In this document: positions 17,763 to 26,127 of the stretch, in pieces
Layout: each line of letters begins with the position of its first letter
How positions within the stretch are numbered: position 1 is the stretch's first letter
Assembly: GCA_964453335.1 (NCBI GenBank)
Contig: CAYVOK010000012.1
Span: forward strand, 1-64,000
DNA: 64,000 nt
Origin: VGBO01 sp964453335
GTDB lineage: Bacteria; Actinomycetota; Acidimicrobiia; Acidimicrobiales; CAIXPF01
Direction: 5' to 3'
Translations under genes and position numbers: made by a program
Notes under the pieces: model-generated
Told to the model about the DNA's origin: nothing
Databases searched by the model: none
The model's input: the letters and a program-made list of their open reading frames with translations, nothing else

Positions 17763-17768
17763 TAGCGT
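17763..17768 (+). promoter_or_regulatory. -10-like hexamer of the permease gene
   Basis: TAGCGT ends 6 bases before ATG 17775, which favours this ATG over the GTG immediately before it. Confidence 0.45.
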
Positions 17769-17774
17769 CGGGTG

Positions 17775-19082
17775 ATGGCCGTCGGACCCGACGAGGTCGA
17801 ACTCCCCCGGGTGCTGCGGACCGTCCACGTGGTGGCGAGCGGGGTCGGGATCATCGTCGGTGCGGGGATCTACGTCCTGCTCGGGCCGGCGACGCGCGCC
17901 GCCGGCGGCCTCGTGTGGCTCGCGTTCCTCGTCTCGGCGGCGCTCTGCTCGCTGACGGCGCTGAGCTACGCGGAACTCGCCGGGATGTTCCCGCGGGCCG
18001 GTGGCGAGTACGAGTACGCCGGTCACGTGTTCGGGCGGCGGGTGACCTTCGTCGTCGGCTGGACCATGACCACGGGCCTCGTCGTCGCCGGGGCGACCGT
18101 CGCGCTCGGGTTCGCCGAGTACGCCCGGACCTTCTGGTCCGTCGACGTGCGCGTGGTCGCCGTCGCCGTCGTCCTCGGCGCCGCCGCCGTCGGGGTGACC
18201 GGTGCGACCCGGTGGTCGCGGGTCGTGCTGGTGCTGAGTTCGGTGAAGGTGTGCGGTCTGCTCTTCGTCACCGTCGTCGGCCTCACCGGGACCGGCCACG
18301 GCGGCGTGCTCGACCGGGTGGACGCGTCGGGCCGGGACGTCGCCGGCGGGGTCCTCGGCGCCGCCGCCCTCGTGTTCTTCGCGTTCATCGGATTCGACGA
18401 GGTCGCGACGCTCTCGGAGGAGACGGAGGACCCGACCCGGTCGACACCTCGCGCACTCCTGTGGTCGCTCGGGATCTCGGCGCTGCTCTACGTCGCCGTC
18501 GCCATCGCCGCCGTTCGGGCGCTCGGGGTGGACGCGCTCGCGTCGTCGACCCAGCCGCTCGCCGACGTCGCCGCGACCGTCCTCGGCGCGCGTGCCGGCA
18601 CCGTCATGGCGGTGCTCGCACTCGTCACCACGGCGAACACCGTCATCCTCGTCATCACGGCTGCGTCTCGCATGGTGTTCGCGATGGGCCGACAGGGTGA
18701 TCTCCCGACGGGATGGGCGCGGGTCGACGGGAACGGCTCGCCCACCGTCGCTGTCGCCGTCGTCGCCGCGGCGACGGCCGGCTGCACGCTCCTCGGCGGG
18801 CTCGAGCGGGTGGCGAGCGCAACCGACGTGTTGATCTTCGCAGTGTTCCTCAGCGTGAACGTCATGGTGATCCGCCTGCGTCGTGTCGCCCCGGATCTCC
18901 AGCGCACGTTCCGATCGCCGTGGTCGCTCGGGTCGTGGCCGGTGCTGCCCTTCGCCGGGCTCGCCGCGACGACCGGCATGGCACTCCTGCTCGAACGTGA
19001 GGCCGCCCTGATCGGCGCGGGGATCCTCGGCCTGGGGGTCGTCGTGGCGGTGTTCCGCCGACCGCTCCGTGCGCCTGCGTGA
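17775..19082 (+). CDS. APC-superfamily amino-acid permease
   Basis: About twelve-span amino-acid/polyamine permease (435 aa). The first span has the family GVGIIVGAGIYVLLG motif, and the segments FPRAGGEYEYA and FFAFIGFDEVATLSEET are diagnostic for cationic-amino-acid-type transporters. The substrate is not predictable. The gene is convergent with the TadE gene, whose frame runs antisense through it. Confidence 0.9.
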   Translation: MAVGPDEVELPRVLRTVHVVASGVGIIVGAGIYVLLGPATRAAGGLVWLAFLVSAALCSLTALSYAELAGMFPRAGGEYEYAGHVFGRRVTFVVGWTMTTGLVVAGATVALGFAEYARTFWSVDVRVVAVAVVLGAAAVGVTGATRWSRVVLVLSSVKVCGLLFVTVVGLTGTGHGGVLDRVDASGRDVAGGVLGAAALVFFAFIGFDEVATLSEETEDPTRSTPRALLWSLGISALLYVAVAIAAVRALGVDALASSTQPLADVAATVLGARAGTVMAVLALVTTANTVILVITAASRMVFAMGRQGDLPTGWARVDGNGSPTVAVAVVAAATAGCTLLGGLERVASATDVLIFAVFLSVNVMVIRLRRVAPDLQRTFRSPWSLGSWPVLPFAGLAATTGMALLLEREAALIGAGILGLGVVVAVFRRPLRAPA

Positions 19083-19427
19083 ACGACCTCGCTCCGACCG
19101 CATGGTGAGCGACGCCGTCACCGGCCACGACGTCCGGAGCAGGCGCACGACCGGGATCCGCACGGGCACCTCGTAGCGACCGTCCACGCGCACGTCACCG
19201 TCGAGGCTCGTGACCCGCAGCGTGAGTCGACCTTCGCCTGCGGTTCCGGGCGCGACGGGGACCGGGCCCTCGACCGCGGCCCGCCGTGCCTCGTCCCGCA
19301 CGCGGTGCACGAGTGCCACCTGCGCGACGGCGACCGCGCCCACCTGCGCGGCGAACAGCACGACGACGAGCACGACGGGGAGCAGCAGGGCGAACTCCAC
19401 CGTCCCCTGACCGTCGTCACGGCGCAT
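19083..19427 (-). CDS. TadE-like pseudopilin, no stop codon in frame
   Basis: Last gene of the Tad locus. It starts MRRDDGQGTVEFALLLPVV, the TadE/TadG hydrophobic N-terminal helix with the conserved Glu, followed by about 85 extracytoplasmic residues (115 codons to the listed end). The frame has no stop here: it stays open antisense through the whole permease gene and first stops at 17244, the stop of the STAS gene. The listed 3' end is therefore only the edge of the permease gene. Either the frame is broken by an error near 19083-19130 or the protein truly runs on. The ATG overlaps the Flp-like gene end. Confidence 0.6.
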
Positions 19428-19632
19428 CGGGCATGTCGGCGACCACGTTGTCGAACACCCGGTCGAAGAGTTCGCCGACGCGTCCGGTGGTGGTCGCCCA
19501 GGTGATCACGAGGACGGCGATCGCCGCGGCGGCGAGCAGGACGAGCGCGTACTCGACGGTCGCCTGACCGGCATCTGCGGTGCGGGGGTGGTCGGCGGGG
19601 GGCTGCGGCAGGGATTGCGTCGATGACGGCAC
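19417..19632 (-). CDS. Flp-pilin-like small protein (DUF4244-like)
   Basis: Protein of 71 aa with a cleavable-leader-like start, then GQATVEYALVLLAAAAIAVL, the Flp-type sequence (Gly before cleavage, Glu at mature +5) and hydrophobic helix. It is probably the structural pilin of the Tad apparatus. The start is GTG 19632. It overlaps the TadE gene by 11 bases. Confidence 0.75.
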   Translation of the reverse strand: MPSSTQSLPQPPADHPRTADAGQATVEYALVLLAAAAIAVLVITWATTTGRVGELFDRVFDNVVADMPDAP

Positions 19633-19669
19633 GAGGACTCCGGAGCTTCGGGAACGACGGTCGGTGCGT

Positions 19670-20143
19670 TCAGCCGGGAAGGCCGAGACCGACGAGGCTC
19701 GTGGCGACGAGGGGTACGACGGCCACGAGGCAGAAGGCCGGCAGCACCCCGCCGACGAGGGGGATCAGCAGGCGGACCGGTACACGCCGTGCCCGTGCCT
19801 CGAGCTCCCGACGCCGGGCCGCCCGCAGTTCGACCGTGAGCTGCTCGACCGGTCCGAGGACCGGCGCACCACACGCCGCTGCGTGCAGAACACCGGCGAG
19901 GCGACGAAGCGGACGAGACCGGCCCACGGCGACGGCTCGCAGCGCCTCCGCCGACGCGGCGCCGGACGACGTCCGATCGACGACCTCACGCAGCATCGCC
20001 CCGGCAGCACCACGGCACCAGGGGGCCACCTCGGCGATCGCGACTCGGACCGTGCTCCCGCCTGCGAACGCGCAACCGAGGAGTTCGACCGCCTCGAGAA
20101 CCGCAGCGAGGTCACCGGCGCCGACGTCCGGGGGGCGGGTCAC
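19670..20143 (-). CDS. Tad secretion membrane protein, TadC-like (type II secretion F)
   Basis: T2SF-domain protein of 157 aa with a helical core (AGVLHAAACGAPVLGPVEQL) and a C-terminal membrane span pair. It is shorter than TadC of proteobacteria, as usual in actinobacterial tad loci. The start GTG 20143 overlaps the previous stop (GTGA). Confidence 0.75.
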   Translation of the reverse strand: MTRPPDVGAGDLAAVLEAVELLGCAFAGGSTVRVAIAEVAPWCRGAAGAMLREVVDRTSSGAASAEALRAVAVGRSRPLRRLAGVLHAAACGAPVLGPVEQLTVELRAARRRELEARARRVPVRLLIPLVGGVLPAFCLVAVVPLVATSLVGLGLPG

Positions 20144-20724
20144 GCCGACACCCCGGCGACGATGCGCCGCATCACGACCACCGCCGCCGCATCGAGGAGC
20201 GCAGCGGTGCCGAGACAGCAACGACCGGCCCACGTCCCGAGCAGGAACGCCCGCACGTCGCCGTCGCCCACTCCGACGAGCGCAGCGAACAGCACCGGCG
20301 CGACCCCGAGCACGCGCGCCGACGCACGCGCCTGGGTCGACTCCACGGCCGCCGCCGCAGCAGCGTCGAGACGGAGTCGCACCAGCGCGGCGAGCCGGTC
20401 GACCGCGTCGGCGGACACACCACCGCAGCGCACCCGCAGGTGCAGCCCGGCCGCGACGAACCGCACCGAAGCCGGTGTCGCGTCGGCCGTCTCCGTCGCG
20501 GCCCACCGGTGCAGCACCTCGTCGGCAGGGTCGCCGCGTCGCAACGCGACGGTCACGACCCGCATCGCCGGGGTCGCGTCGGCGCCGAGGTCGGCCACCG
20601 CCTCGGCGAACGCCGTCGGGAACGATGCGCCGGACCGGAGTGACCGGGCGAGCCCGTCGAGCAGCGCGACGAGCGGCTCGTCGGGGGACCCGACCCGGGC
20701 GCGGCGGTGACGGATGCGTCTCAC
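20140..20724 (-). CDS. Tad secretion membrane protein, TadB-like (type II secretion F)
   Basis: T2SF-like protein of 194 aa. It has the helical motif LVALLDGLARSLRSGASFPTA at the N terminus and weak membrane segments near the C terminus. With the TadC-like protein it would form the inner-membrane platform. GTG start; overlaps the tadA stop by 4 bases. Confidence 0.75.
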   Translation of the reverse strand: MRRIRHRRARVGSPDEPLVALLDGLARSLRSGASFPTAFAEAVADLGADATPAMRVVTVALRRGDPADEVLHRWAATETADATPASVRFVAAGLHLRVRCGGVSADAVDRLAALVRLRLDAAAAAAVESTQARASARVLGVAPVLFAALVGVGDGDVRAFLLGTWAGRCCLGTAALLDAAAVVVMRRIVAGVSA

Positions 20725-21641
20725 CGAAGACCTGCGCCCTCGACGACGTCGACCACCCGACGCCGCCCGTCGGTGTCACGCCCGAGCTGCACGACGAGAC
20801 CGAGCGACCCGGCGACCTGGTCGCGGGCGAACGCCGGGAGGACGGAACCGCCGCCGAGCACCGCCATCGCCTCGAGGCGACGCAGGAGATCGCGCGGCGA
20901 GTTGGCGTGACAGGTCGACATCGATCCGCGGTGGCCGGAGTTCATCGCCTGCGCCATGTCGAGCACCTCGCCGCCCCGCACCTCGCCGACCACGATCCGA
21001 TCGGGGCGCATGCGCAGCGCGTTCCGGACGAGCGTGCGCACGGTCACCTCACCGATGCCGTCGGCGTTCGGGCGACGGGTCTCGAGGCGGACGACGTGGG
21101 GATGGTCGAGCCGGAGTTCGGCGACGTCCTCGACCGTGACGATCCGCTCGTCGTGGGGGACCGCCCGGGCGAGCGCGTTGAGGAACGTCGTCTTCCCCGT
21201 CGCCGTGGCACCGGCGACCACGATGTCGACCCGGGCCCGGACGGCGTCCTCGAGGCGGCGGGCGGTCGCCCCGTCGGTGAAGTCGGTGACCCGGGCGTCG
21301 AGGAGGGTGAACCGTCGGATCGTGATGCACGGTCCGTCCGGTGCGATCGGCGGGAGCACCACGTGTGCCCGGGACCCGTCTGCGAGGCGCACGTCCGCGA
21401 GCGGACTCGCCCGGTCGACCCGCACGCCGGCCGGCCCGACCACCCGCTCGACGAGGCGGTGCAGTTCGGTGGCGGCGAGGCGCAGGACCAGGCGCTCAAG
21501 GTGGCCACGTCGCTCGATCCAGACCTCGGCGCCGTTGACCATCACCTCCGACACCGTCGGATCGGCGAGCACCGGGTCGAGTGGACCGAAACCGGTCAGC
21601 ACGGCACCCGACCGATCGGACGCCCCACGGTCAGACGACAC
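20721..21641 (-). CDS. Tad pilus assembly ATPase (TadA/CpaF-like)
   Basis: Secretion ATPase of 306 aa. Visible motifs: VSEVMVNG at the N terminus, Walker A GATATGKT, Asp-box RIVTVEDVAEL, Walker B RIVVGEVRGGE, and the His-box SGHRGSMSTCHAN. GTG 21641 overlaps the end of the upstream ATPase gene by 11 bases. It would power the TadB/TadC-like platform. Confidence 0.9.
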   Translation of the reverse strand: MSSDRGASDRSGAVLTGFGPLDPVLADPTVSEVMVNGAEVWIERRGHLERLVLRLAATELHRLVERVVGPAGVRVDRASPLADVRLADGSRAHVVLPPIAPDGPCITIRRFTLLDARVTDFTDGATARRLEDAVRARVDIVVAGATATGKTTFLNALARAVPHDERIVTVEDVAELRLDHPHVVRLETRRPNADGIGEVTVRTLVRNALRMRPDRIVVGEVRGGEVLDMAQAMNSGHRGSMSTCHANSPRDLLRRLEAMAVLGGGSVLPAFARDQVAGSLGLVVQLGRDTDGRRRVVDVVEGAGLR

Positions 21642-22275
21642 GGTCGAGCAGTCCGGCGAGCAGCCGTGGAGGTCGGCTGAGGAGGAGGCCGGCGTCGACG
21701 ACCCGGGCGACCGTCGGGTCGACGGGCACGACGGCGATGACGGGCGCGCCGAGGACACCCTCGACGTCACGTGGACCGAGGGCACGCCCCGGTTCCGTCA
21801 CGAGGACCACACCGTCGGCTCGCCACGGTGCGGCGACCGCCCGTCGCAGGGCGACGATGCAGGGACGCACGACGAGCAGCGAACGGCTCGCCGAGGACAC
21901 GACGGTCGCGGCGAGACCGTCCGGATCGGCGAGGACGCCGCAGTCGACGACCGTCGTGCCGCCCCACCCGGCGACGATCCCGGTGAACGCCCGGGCGTGC
22001 TCGCCCCTCGGCAGATCGCCCCGACCCCGCGGCAGCAGGCCGAGCCCGGGGGCGAGGGGGACGAGGGCCGCCCGCACGGTGCCGGCGTCCGCCCGGAGTC
22101 CTGCGAGCTCGGCGACACCCGGGCCGTCGGGTTCGGCGCACCCGAGGATGCAGGGCTGATCGCCGCCGAGGTCGACGAGCGCCGTGCCCTCCCCCGACCG
22201 GCGCGTCGACGCGAGCGCTGCGGCGACGACGGACGCCCCGCTCCCGCCCTTGACCGACCAACACGCCGTTACCAC
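21631..22275 (-). CDS. CpaE/Ssd-like MinD-family ATPase of the Tad locus
   Basis: ParA/MinD-fold protein of 214 aa. The deviant Walker A reads KGGSGAS: the signature Lys is kept, but the P-loop Lys (GK[ST]) is replaced by Ala, so ATP hydrolysis is doubtful. This gene heads the tad operon as CpaE/Ssd does elsewhere in actinobacteria. GTG 22275 has GGGGAGG 5 bases upstream, a strong ribosome-binding site and so a leadered message. Confidence 0.8.
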   Translation of the reverse strand: MVTACWSVKGGSGASVVAAALASTRRSGEGTALVDLGGDQPCILGCAEPDGPGVAELAGLRADAGTVRAALVPLAPGLGLLPRGRGDLPRGEHARAFTGIVAGWGGTTVVDCGVLADPDGLAATVVSSASRSLLVVRPCIVALRRAVAAPWRADGVVLVTEPGRALGPRDVEGVLGAPVIAVVPVDPTVARVVDAGLLLSRPPRLLAGLLDRVV

Positions 22276-22400
22276 GGCGACCTCCCCGGGATCGACGCCG
22301 GATTGTCACCGCACGGTGCAGACCCGACGACACATGGAATGCATGGGAAGGGATGGGAATACTCTCACGATTCGCCGGAGCCGTCAAGGCCCCGACCCGC

Positions 22401-22406
22401 TAACGT
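22401..22406 (+). promoter_or_regulatory. -10-like hexamer of tRNA-Sec
   Basis: TAACGT ends 7 bases before the mature 5' end of tRNA-Sec, so transcription may start at or next to the mature end. The tRNA-Pro gene has the same hexamer but a longer leader. Confidence 0.5.
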
Positions 22407-22413
22407 GCCGGGC

Positions 22414-22509
22414 GGAGGTGTCCGGGTACCTGGTGGGCCCCCCCGCCTTCAAAGCGGGTGGGACGGGTGATCCCCGTCCGGCGGGTTCGATTCCCGTCCA
22501 CCTCCGCCA
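22414..22509 (+). tRNA. selC: tRNA-Sec (anticodon TCA)
   Basis: 96-base tRNA with encoded CCA. The anticodon arm CCCGC-CTTCAAA-GCGGG has TCA at 22449-22451, reading UGA. The long variable arm, the T arm GCGGG-TTCGATT-CCCGT, discriminator G and overall length match bacterial selC. The acceptor pairs GGAGGTG with CACCTCC; the eighth pair expected in bacterial tRNA-Sec would be U8 against C, a mismatch. selA and selB are 23-26 kb downstream. Confidence 0.95.
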
Positions 22510-22514
22510 ATGGC

Positions 22515-22534
22515 GGGCTGCAGCGGTGCAGCCC
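22515..22534 (+). terminator. Hairpin after tRNA-Sec
   Basis: Perfect 8-bp stem GGGCTGCA/TGCAGCCC with a GCGG loop, 5 bases after the CCA end. There is no U tract, as is common in high-GC actinobacteria. Confidence 0.55.
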
Positions 22535-22602
22535 GGCCCGGCCGGCGTCCGGTAGAAACTCCCCGGGGCGCGCGGCGCGTCCGTGACGAGGGGGACGGGC
22601 GC

Positions 22603-25600
22603 ATGGGCCTGCAGAAGGTGTTGGTGGCGAACCGCGGCGAGATCGCCATCCGGATCGCCCGCGCAGCGGCGGATCTCGGCATCGCGACCGTCGTCGTCCA
22701 TCCCGACGACGACCGGGCCTCATTGCACACGCGTGCCGGCGACGAGTGTCGGCGGATCGACGGGCGCGGCGCAGCCGCCTACCTCGACATCGACCAGCTC
22801 GTCGCGGTCGCAGTCGAGACTGGTTGCGACGCCGTCCACCCGGGATACGGCTTCCTCGCCGAGAACGCCGCGTTCGCCACGGCGTGCGAGGCGGCCGGGC
22901 TCGCCTTCGTCGGACCGACCCCGGCGATGCTCGAGCTCTTCGGTGACAAGGTCGCCGCCCGCGCGCTCGCCGCACGGTGCGACGTGCCCACGCTCACCGG
23001 CACCGACGGTCCGACCGACCTCGCGACGGCGACAGCGTTCCTCGAGGGACTCGGGCCGGACGGGGCGGTCATGGTGAAGGCACTCGCCGGCGGCGGCGGA
23101 CGCGGGATGCGTCCCGTCACGGCGGTCGCCGATCTCGCCGAGGCGATGGAACGCTGCCGGTCCGAGGCGCAGGCGGCGTTCGGCAACGGCGACGTCTACG
23201 TCGAGCGGTTCGTGCCCCGGGCGCGCCACGTCGAGGTCCAGCTCGTCGGCGACGGCACGGGCGCGGTCGCCCACCTGTGGGACCGCGAGTGCAGCCTGCA
23301 GCGGCAGCGACAGAAGGTCGTCGAGATCGCCCCGGTGACCGAGCTGCCGATGACGGTCCGCGACCGCATCCTCGCCGCGGCGACCCGACTCGCCGCGGCG
23401 GTGGACTACCGGAGCCTCGGCACCGCCGAGTTCCTCGTGGACGCGACCGCCGACGGTGACGACGCCACCGTGGCGTTCATCGAGCTGAACGCCCGCGTCC
23501 AGGTCGAGCACACCGTCACCGAGGAGGTCACCGGCGTCGACCTGGTCGCCACGCAGCTGCGCCTCGCCGGCGGGGAGTCGCTCGCATCGCTCGGTCTCGA
23601 GCAGGCCGCGGTCCCCGCACCGCGTGGGGTCGCCGTGCAGGTGCGGGTGAACCTCGAGACGATGCAGCCCGACGGCACGGCACGGCCGTCCGGCGGCGTG
23701 CTCACGCAGTTCGACCCGCCGTCCGGGCCGGGCGTGCGCACAGACACGTACGGCTACGCCGGGTACGCGACGAGCCCGAGCTACGACTCCCTCGTCGCCA
23801 AGGTCGTCGCCCACGCTCCCGACCGCGCCGCCGCGCTGCGCCGCGTCGGCCGTGCGCTCGACGAGTTCCGCATCGAGGGTGTGCAGACGAACATCGGGTT
23901 CCTGCGTGCCCTGCTCGCCGCCCCCGAGGTCGTCGCCGGTGACGTCCACACGCGCACCGTCGACGAGGCGGTGCCCGCGCTGCTCGCCACGGCCGGGGCG
24001 GCCGCCCCGCGCCACTTCACGAACGAGGTCGCCGCACCGACCGGCCTCGCCGGCACCCGGGTGGCGAGCGACGACCCGCTCGCCGTGCTCGCGCTCGGGA
24101 AGTCCGACGCACCGACGACGGCCGCAGCGCCGGCCGCGCCGACCGCCGTCGCCGCAGCGGTCGGCCCCGACGGAACGGTCGCCGTCGCAGCCCCGCTGCA
24201 GGGGACGATCGTGAGCGTCGCGGTCGAGGTCGGCCAGGAAGTCGCCGCCGGCCAGCAGGTGCTCGTGATGGAGTCCATGAAGATGGAGCACGTCGTCTCG
24301 GCCGAGGTCAGCGGTGTCGTGCGCATGGTCGGCGTCGTACCTGGCGACGCCGTGTACGAGGGCCACGGTCTGCTCTTCATCGAGGAGGGCGAGGTGTCGG
24401 TCACCGCCGAGGGCGGCGCTGCCGACGTGGACCTCGACCACATCCGCCCCGACCTCGCCGAGGTGATCGCCCGGCACGCGTACGGGCTCGACGAAAGCCG
24501 CCCCGACGCGGTCGCACGCCGTCGCCGGACGGGCATGCGCACCGCACGCGAGAACGTCGCAGACCTCGTCGACGACGGGAGCTGGATCGAGTACGGCGCC
24601 CTCGCCGTCGCCGCCCAGCGCACACGGCGCACCGTCGAGGACCTGATGGAGAACACGCCGGCCGACGGCATGGTCGCCGGGGTCGGGTCGGTGAACGGCG
24701 GCGACTTCGGCGAGGACGCCTCGCAGGCGGTCGTGATGTCCTACGACTACACGGTCCTCGCGGGCACGCAGGGGTTCTTCAACCACTACAAGAAGGACCG
24801 CATGATGGAGTTGGCCCGCGACTGGCGCCTGCCCGTCGTGTTCTTCGCCGAGGGTGGCGGCGGGAGGCCGGGCGACGTCGACGTCATCTCGGGCGGCGGC
24901 CTCGACGTCACGACGTTCCACACCTGGGGGCAGCTGTCGGGCACCGTCCCGATGGTCGGCATCACGACCGGCCGGTGCTTCGCCGGCAACGCCGTGATCC
25001 TCGGTTGCTGCGACGTCGTGATCGCGACGGAGGGCTCGAACATCGGGATGGGCGGGCCCGCGATGATCGAGGGCGGCGGCCTCGGCGTGTACCGACCCGA
25101 GGAGGTCGGTCCCCTGTCGGTGCAGGTGCCGAACGGCGTCGTCGACATCGTCGTCCGCGACGAGGAGCACGCCGTCGAGGTGGCGAAGAAGTACCTGTCG
25201 TACTTCCAGGGCCGCACCGAGGACTGGGAGGTGCACGATCAGCGTCGCCTCCGCCACATCGTCCCCGAGAACCGGCTGCGGATCTACGACGTGCGCGAGG
25301 TCATCGACACGATGTTCGACGTCGACTCCGTGCTCGAGATCCGACGAGGTTTCGGGCACGGCATGGTGACGGCGTTCGCACGTATCGAGGGGCGTCCGGT
25401 CGGCGTGATCGCGAACGACCCGTCGCACCTCGGTGGTGCGATCGACAGCGACGCTGCCGACAAGGCGACCAGGTTCATCCAGCTCTGCGACGCGTTCGAC
25501 CTGCCGATCGTGTCGCTGTGCGACACCCCGGGGAACATGGTCGGGCCGGAATACGAGAAGCTCGCCCTCGTCCGCCACTGCTGCCGCATGTTCGTCACCG

Positions 25601-26004
25601 CTGCGTCGGTGACCGTCCCGTTCTTCACGATCGTGCTGCGCAAGTCCTACGGGCTCGGCGCACAGGGCATGGCGGCGGGCAGCATGAAGACACCGTTCTG
25701 GGCGGTGTCGTGGCCGACCGGTGAGTTCGGGGGCATGGGACTCGAGGGTGCGGTGAAGCTCGGCTTCCGCAAGGAGCTCGAGGCGATCGAGGAGCCGACC
25801 GAACGTCGTGCGCTGTACGACAAGCTCGTGGCGAAGATGTACGAGAACGGCAAGGCCGTGAACACGGCGATGATCTTCGAGATCGACGCCGTGGTCGATC
25901 CGGCCGAGTCCCGGCACTGGATCCTGGCGGGCCTGCGCTCGGCGCCGGTCCCCCACTGGCGCTCGCGCGAGACCCCGAAGCGGCCCTGCGTCGACACCTG
26001 GTGA
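22603..26004 (+). CDS. Single-chain biotin-dependent acyl-CoA carboxylase
   Basis: Multidomain carboxylase of 1133 aa. The biotin carboxylase domain covers residues 1 to about 450 (KVLVANRGEIAIRIAR; ATP-grasp GGGGRGMR; NARVQVEHTVTEE). A biotinyl domain follows with biotin-Lys 560 in MESMKMEH. The carboxyltransferase half covers about 620-1133 (GGGGRPGD, LGGAIDSDAADKATRF). This single-chain layout occurs in actinobacterial long-chain or broad-range acyl-CoA carboxylases. Acetyl-, propionyl- or longer acyl-CoA specificity cannot be fixed by eye. ATG 22603 fits the domain start; the frame is open upstream to the tRNA. Confidence 0.9.
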   Translation: MGLQKVLVANRGEIAIRIARAAADLGIATVVVHPDDDRASLHTRAGDECRRIDGRGAAAYLDIDQLVAVAVETGCDAVHPGYGFLAENAAFATACEAAGLAFVGPTPAMLELFGDKVAARALAARCDVPTLTGTDGPTDLATATAFLEGLGPDGAVMVKALAGGGGRGMRPVTAVADLAEAMERCRSEAQAAFGNGDVYVERFVPRARHVEVQLVGDGTGAVAHLWDRECSLQRQRQKVVEIAPVTELPMTVRDRILAAATRLAAAVDYRSLGTAEFLVDATADGDDATVAFIELNARVQVEHTVTEEVTGVDLVATQLRLAGGESLASLGLEQAAVPAPRGVAVQVRVNLETMQPDGTARPSGGVLTQFDPPSGPGVRTDTYGYAGYATSPSYDSLVAKVVAHAPDRAAALRRVGRALDEFRIEGVQTNIGFLRALLAAPEVVAGDVHTRTVDEAVPALLATAGAAAPRHFTNEVAAPTGLAGTRVASDDPLAVLALGKSDAPTTAAAPAAPTAVAAAVGPDGTVAVAAPLQGTIVSVAVEVGQEVAAGQQVLVMESMKMEHVVSAEVSGVVRMVGVVPGDAVYEGHGLLFIEEGEVSVTAEGGAADVDLDHIRPDLAEVIARHAYGLDESRPDAVARRRRTGMRTARENVADLVDDGSWIEYGALAVAAQRTRRTVEDLMENTPADGMVAGVGSVNGGDFGEDASQAVVMSYDYTVLAGTQGFFNHYKKDRMMELARDWRLPVVFFAEGGGGRPGDVDVISGGGLDVTTFHTWGQLSGTVPMVGITTGRCFAGNAVILGCCDVVIATEGSNIGMGGPAMIEGGGLGVYRPEEVGPLSVQVPNGVVDIVVRDEEHAVEVAKKYLSYFQGRTEDWEVHDQRRLRHIVPENRLRIYDVREVIDTMFDVDSVLEIRRGFGHGMVTAFARIEGRPVGVIANDPSHLGGAIDSDAADKATRFIQLCDAFDLPIVSLCDTPGNMVGPEYEKLALVRHCCRMFVTAASVTVPFFTIVLRKSYGLGAQGMAAGSMKTPFWAVSWPTGEFGGMGLEGAVKLGFRKELEAIEEPTERRALYDKLVAKMYENGKAVNTAMIFEIDAVVDPAESRHWILAGLRSAPVPHWRSRETPKRPCVDTW

Positions 26005-26015
26005 GCCGACGCGGG

Positions 26016-26053
26016 TTCACCGAACCGAAACAATCGGGAAACTGCGTCGAAAA
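26016..26053 (+). promoter_or_regulatory. GlnR-box-like half-site array upstream of the first PII gene
   Basis: Four half-sites at exact 11-base spacing: TTCAC (26016), GAAAC (26027), GAAAC (26038), GAAAA (26049), with 6-base spacers. This fits the published actinobacterial GlnR pattern gTnAc-n6-GaAAc-n6 repeated. It lies 75-112 bases before the PII start. Confidence 0.65.
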
Positions 26054-26127
26054 AGCCGCCCGCCACAATCGGACGTGCGGGTAACCCCGGCATTGGCCGG
26101 ACCCGTGGTCCCCGGAAGGAGCGAACC

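Noticed and set aside
17267..17854. Alternative frame with ATG near 17558 for the STAS gene
   Set aside because: The STAS motifs lie in the frame starting at GTG 17546; the other frame is Arg/Ser-rich without family features.
22720..25956. 1078-codon minus-strand frame across the carboxylase gene
   Set aside because: Antisense shadow of a well-conserved carboxylase; His/Asp/Arg-rich with no recognisable domain.
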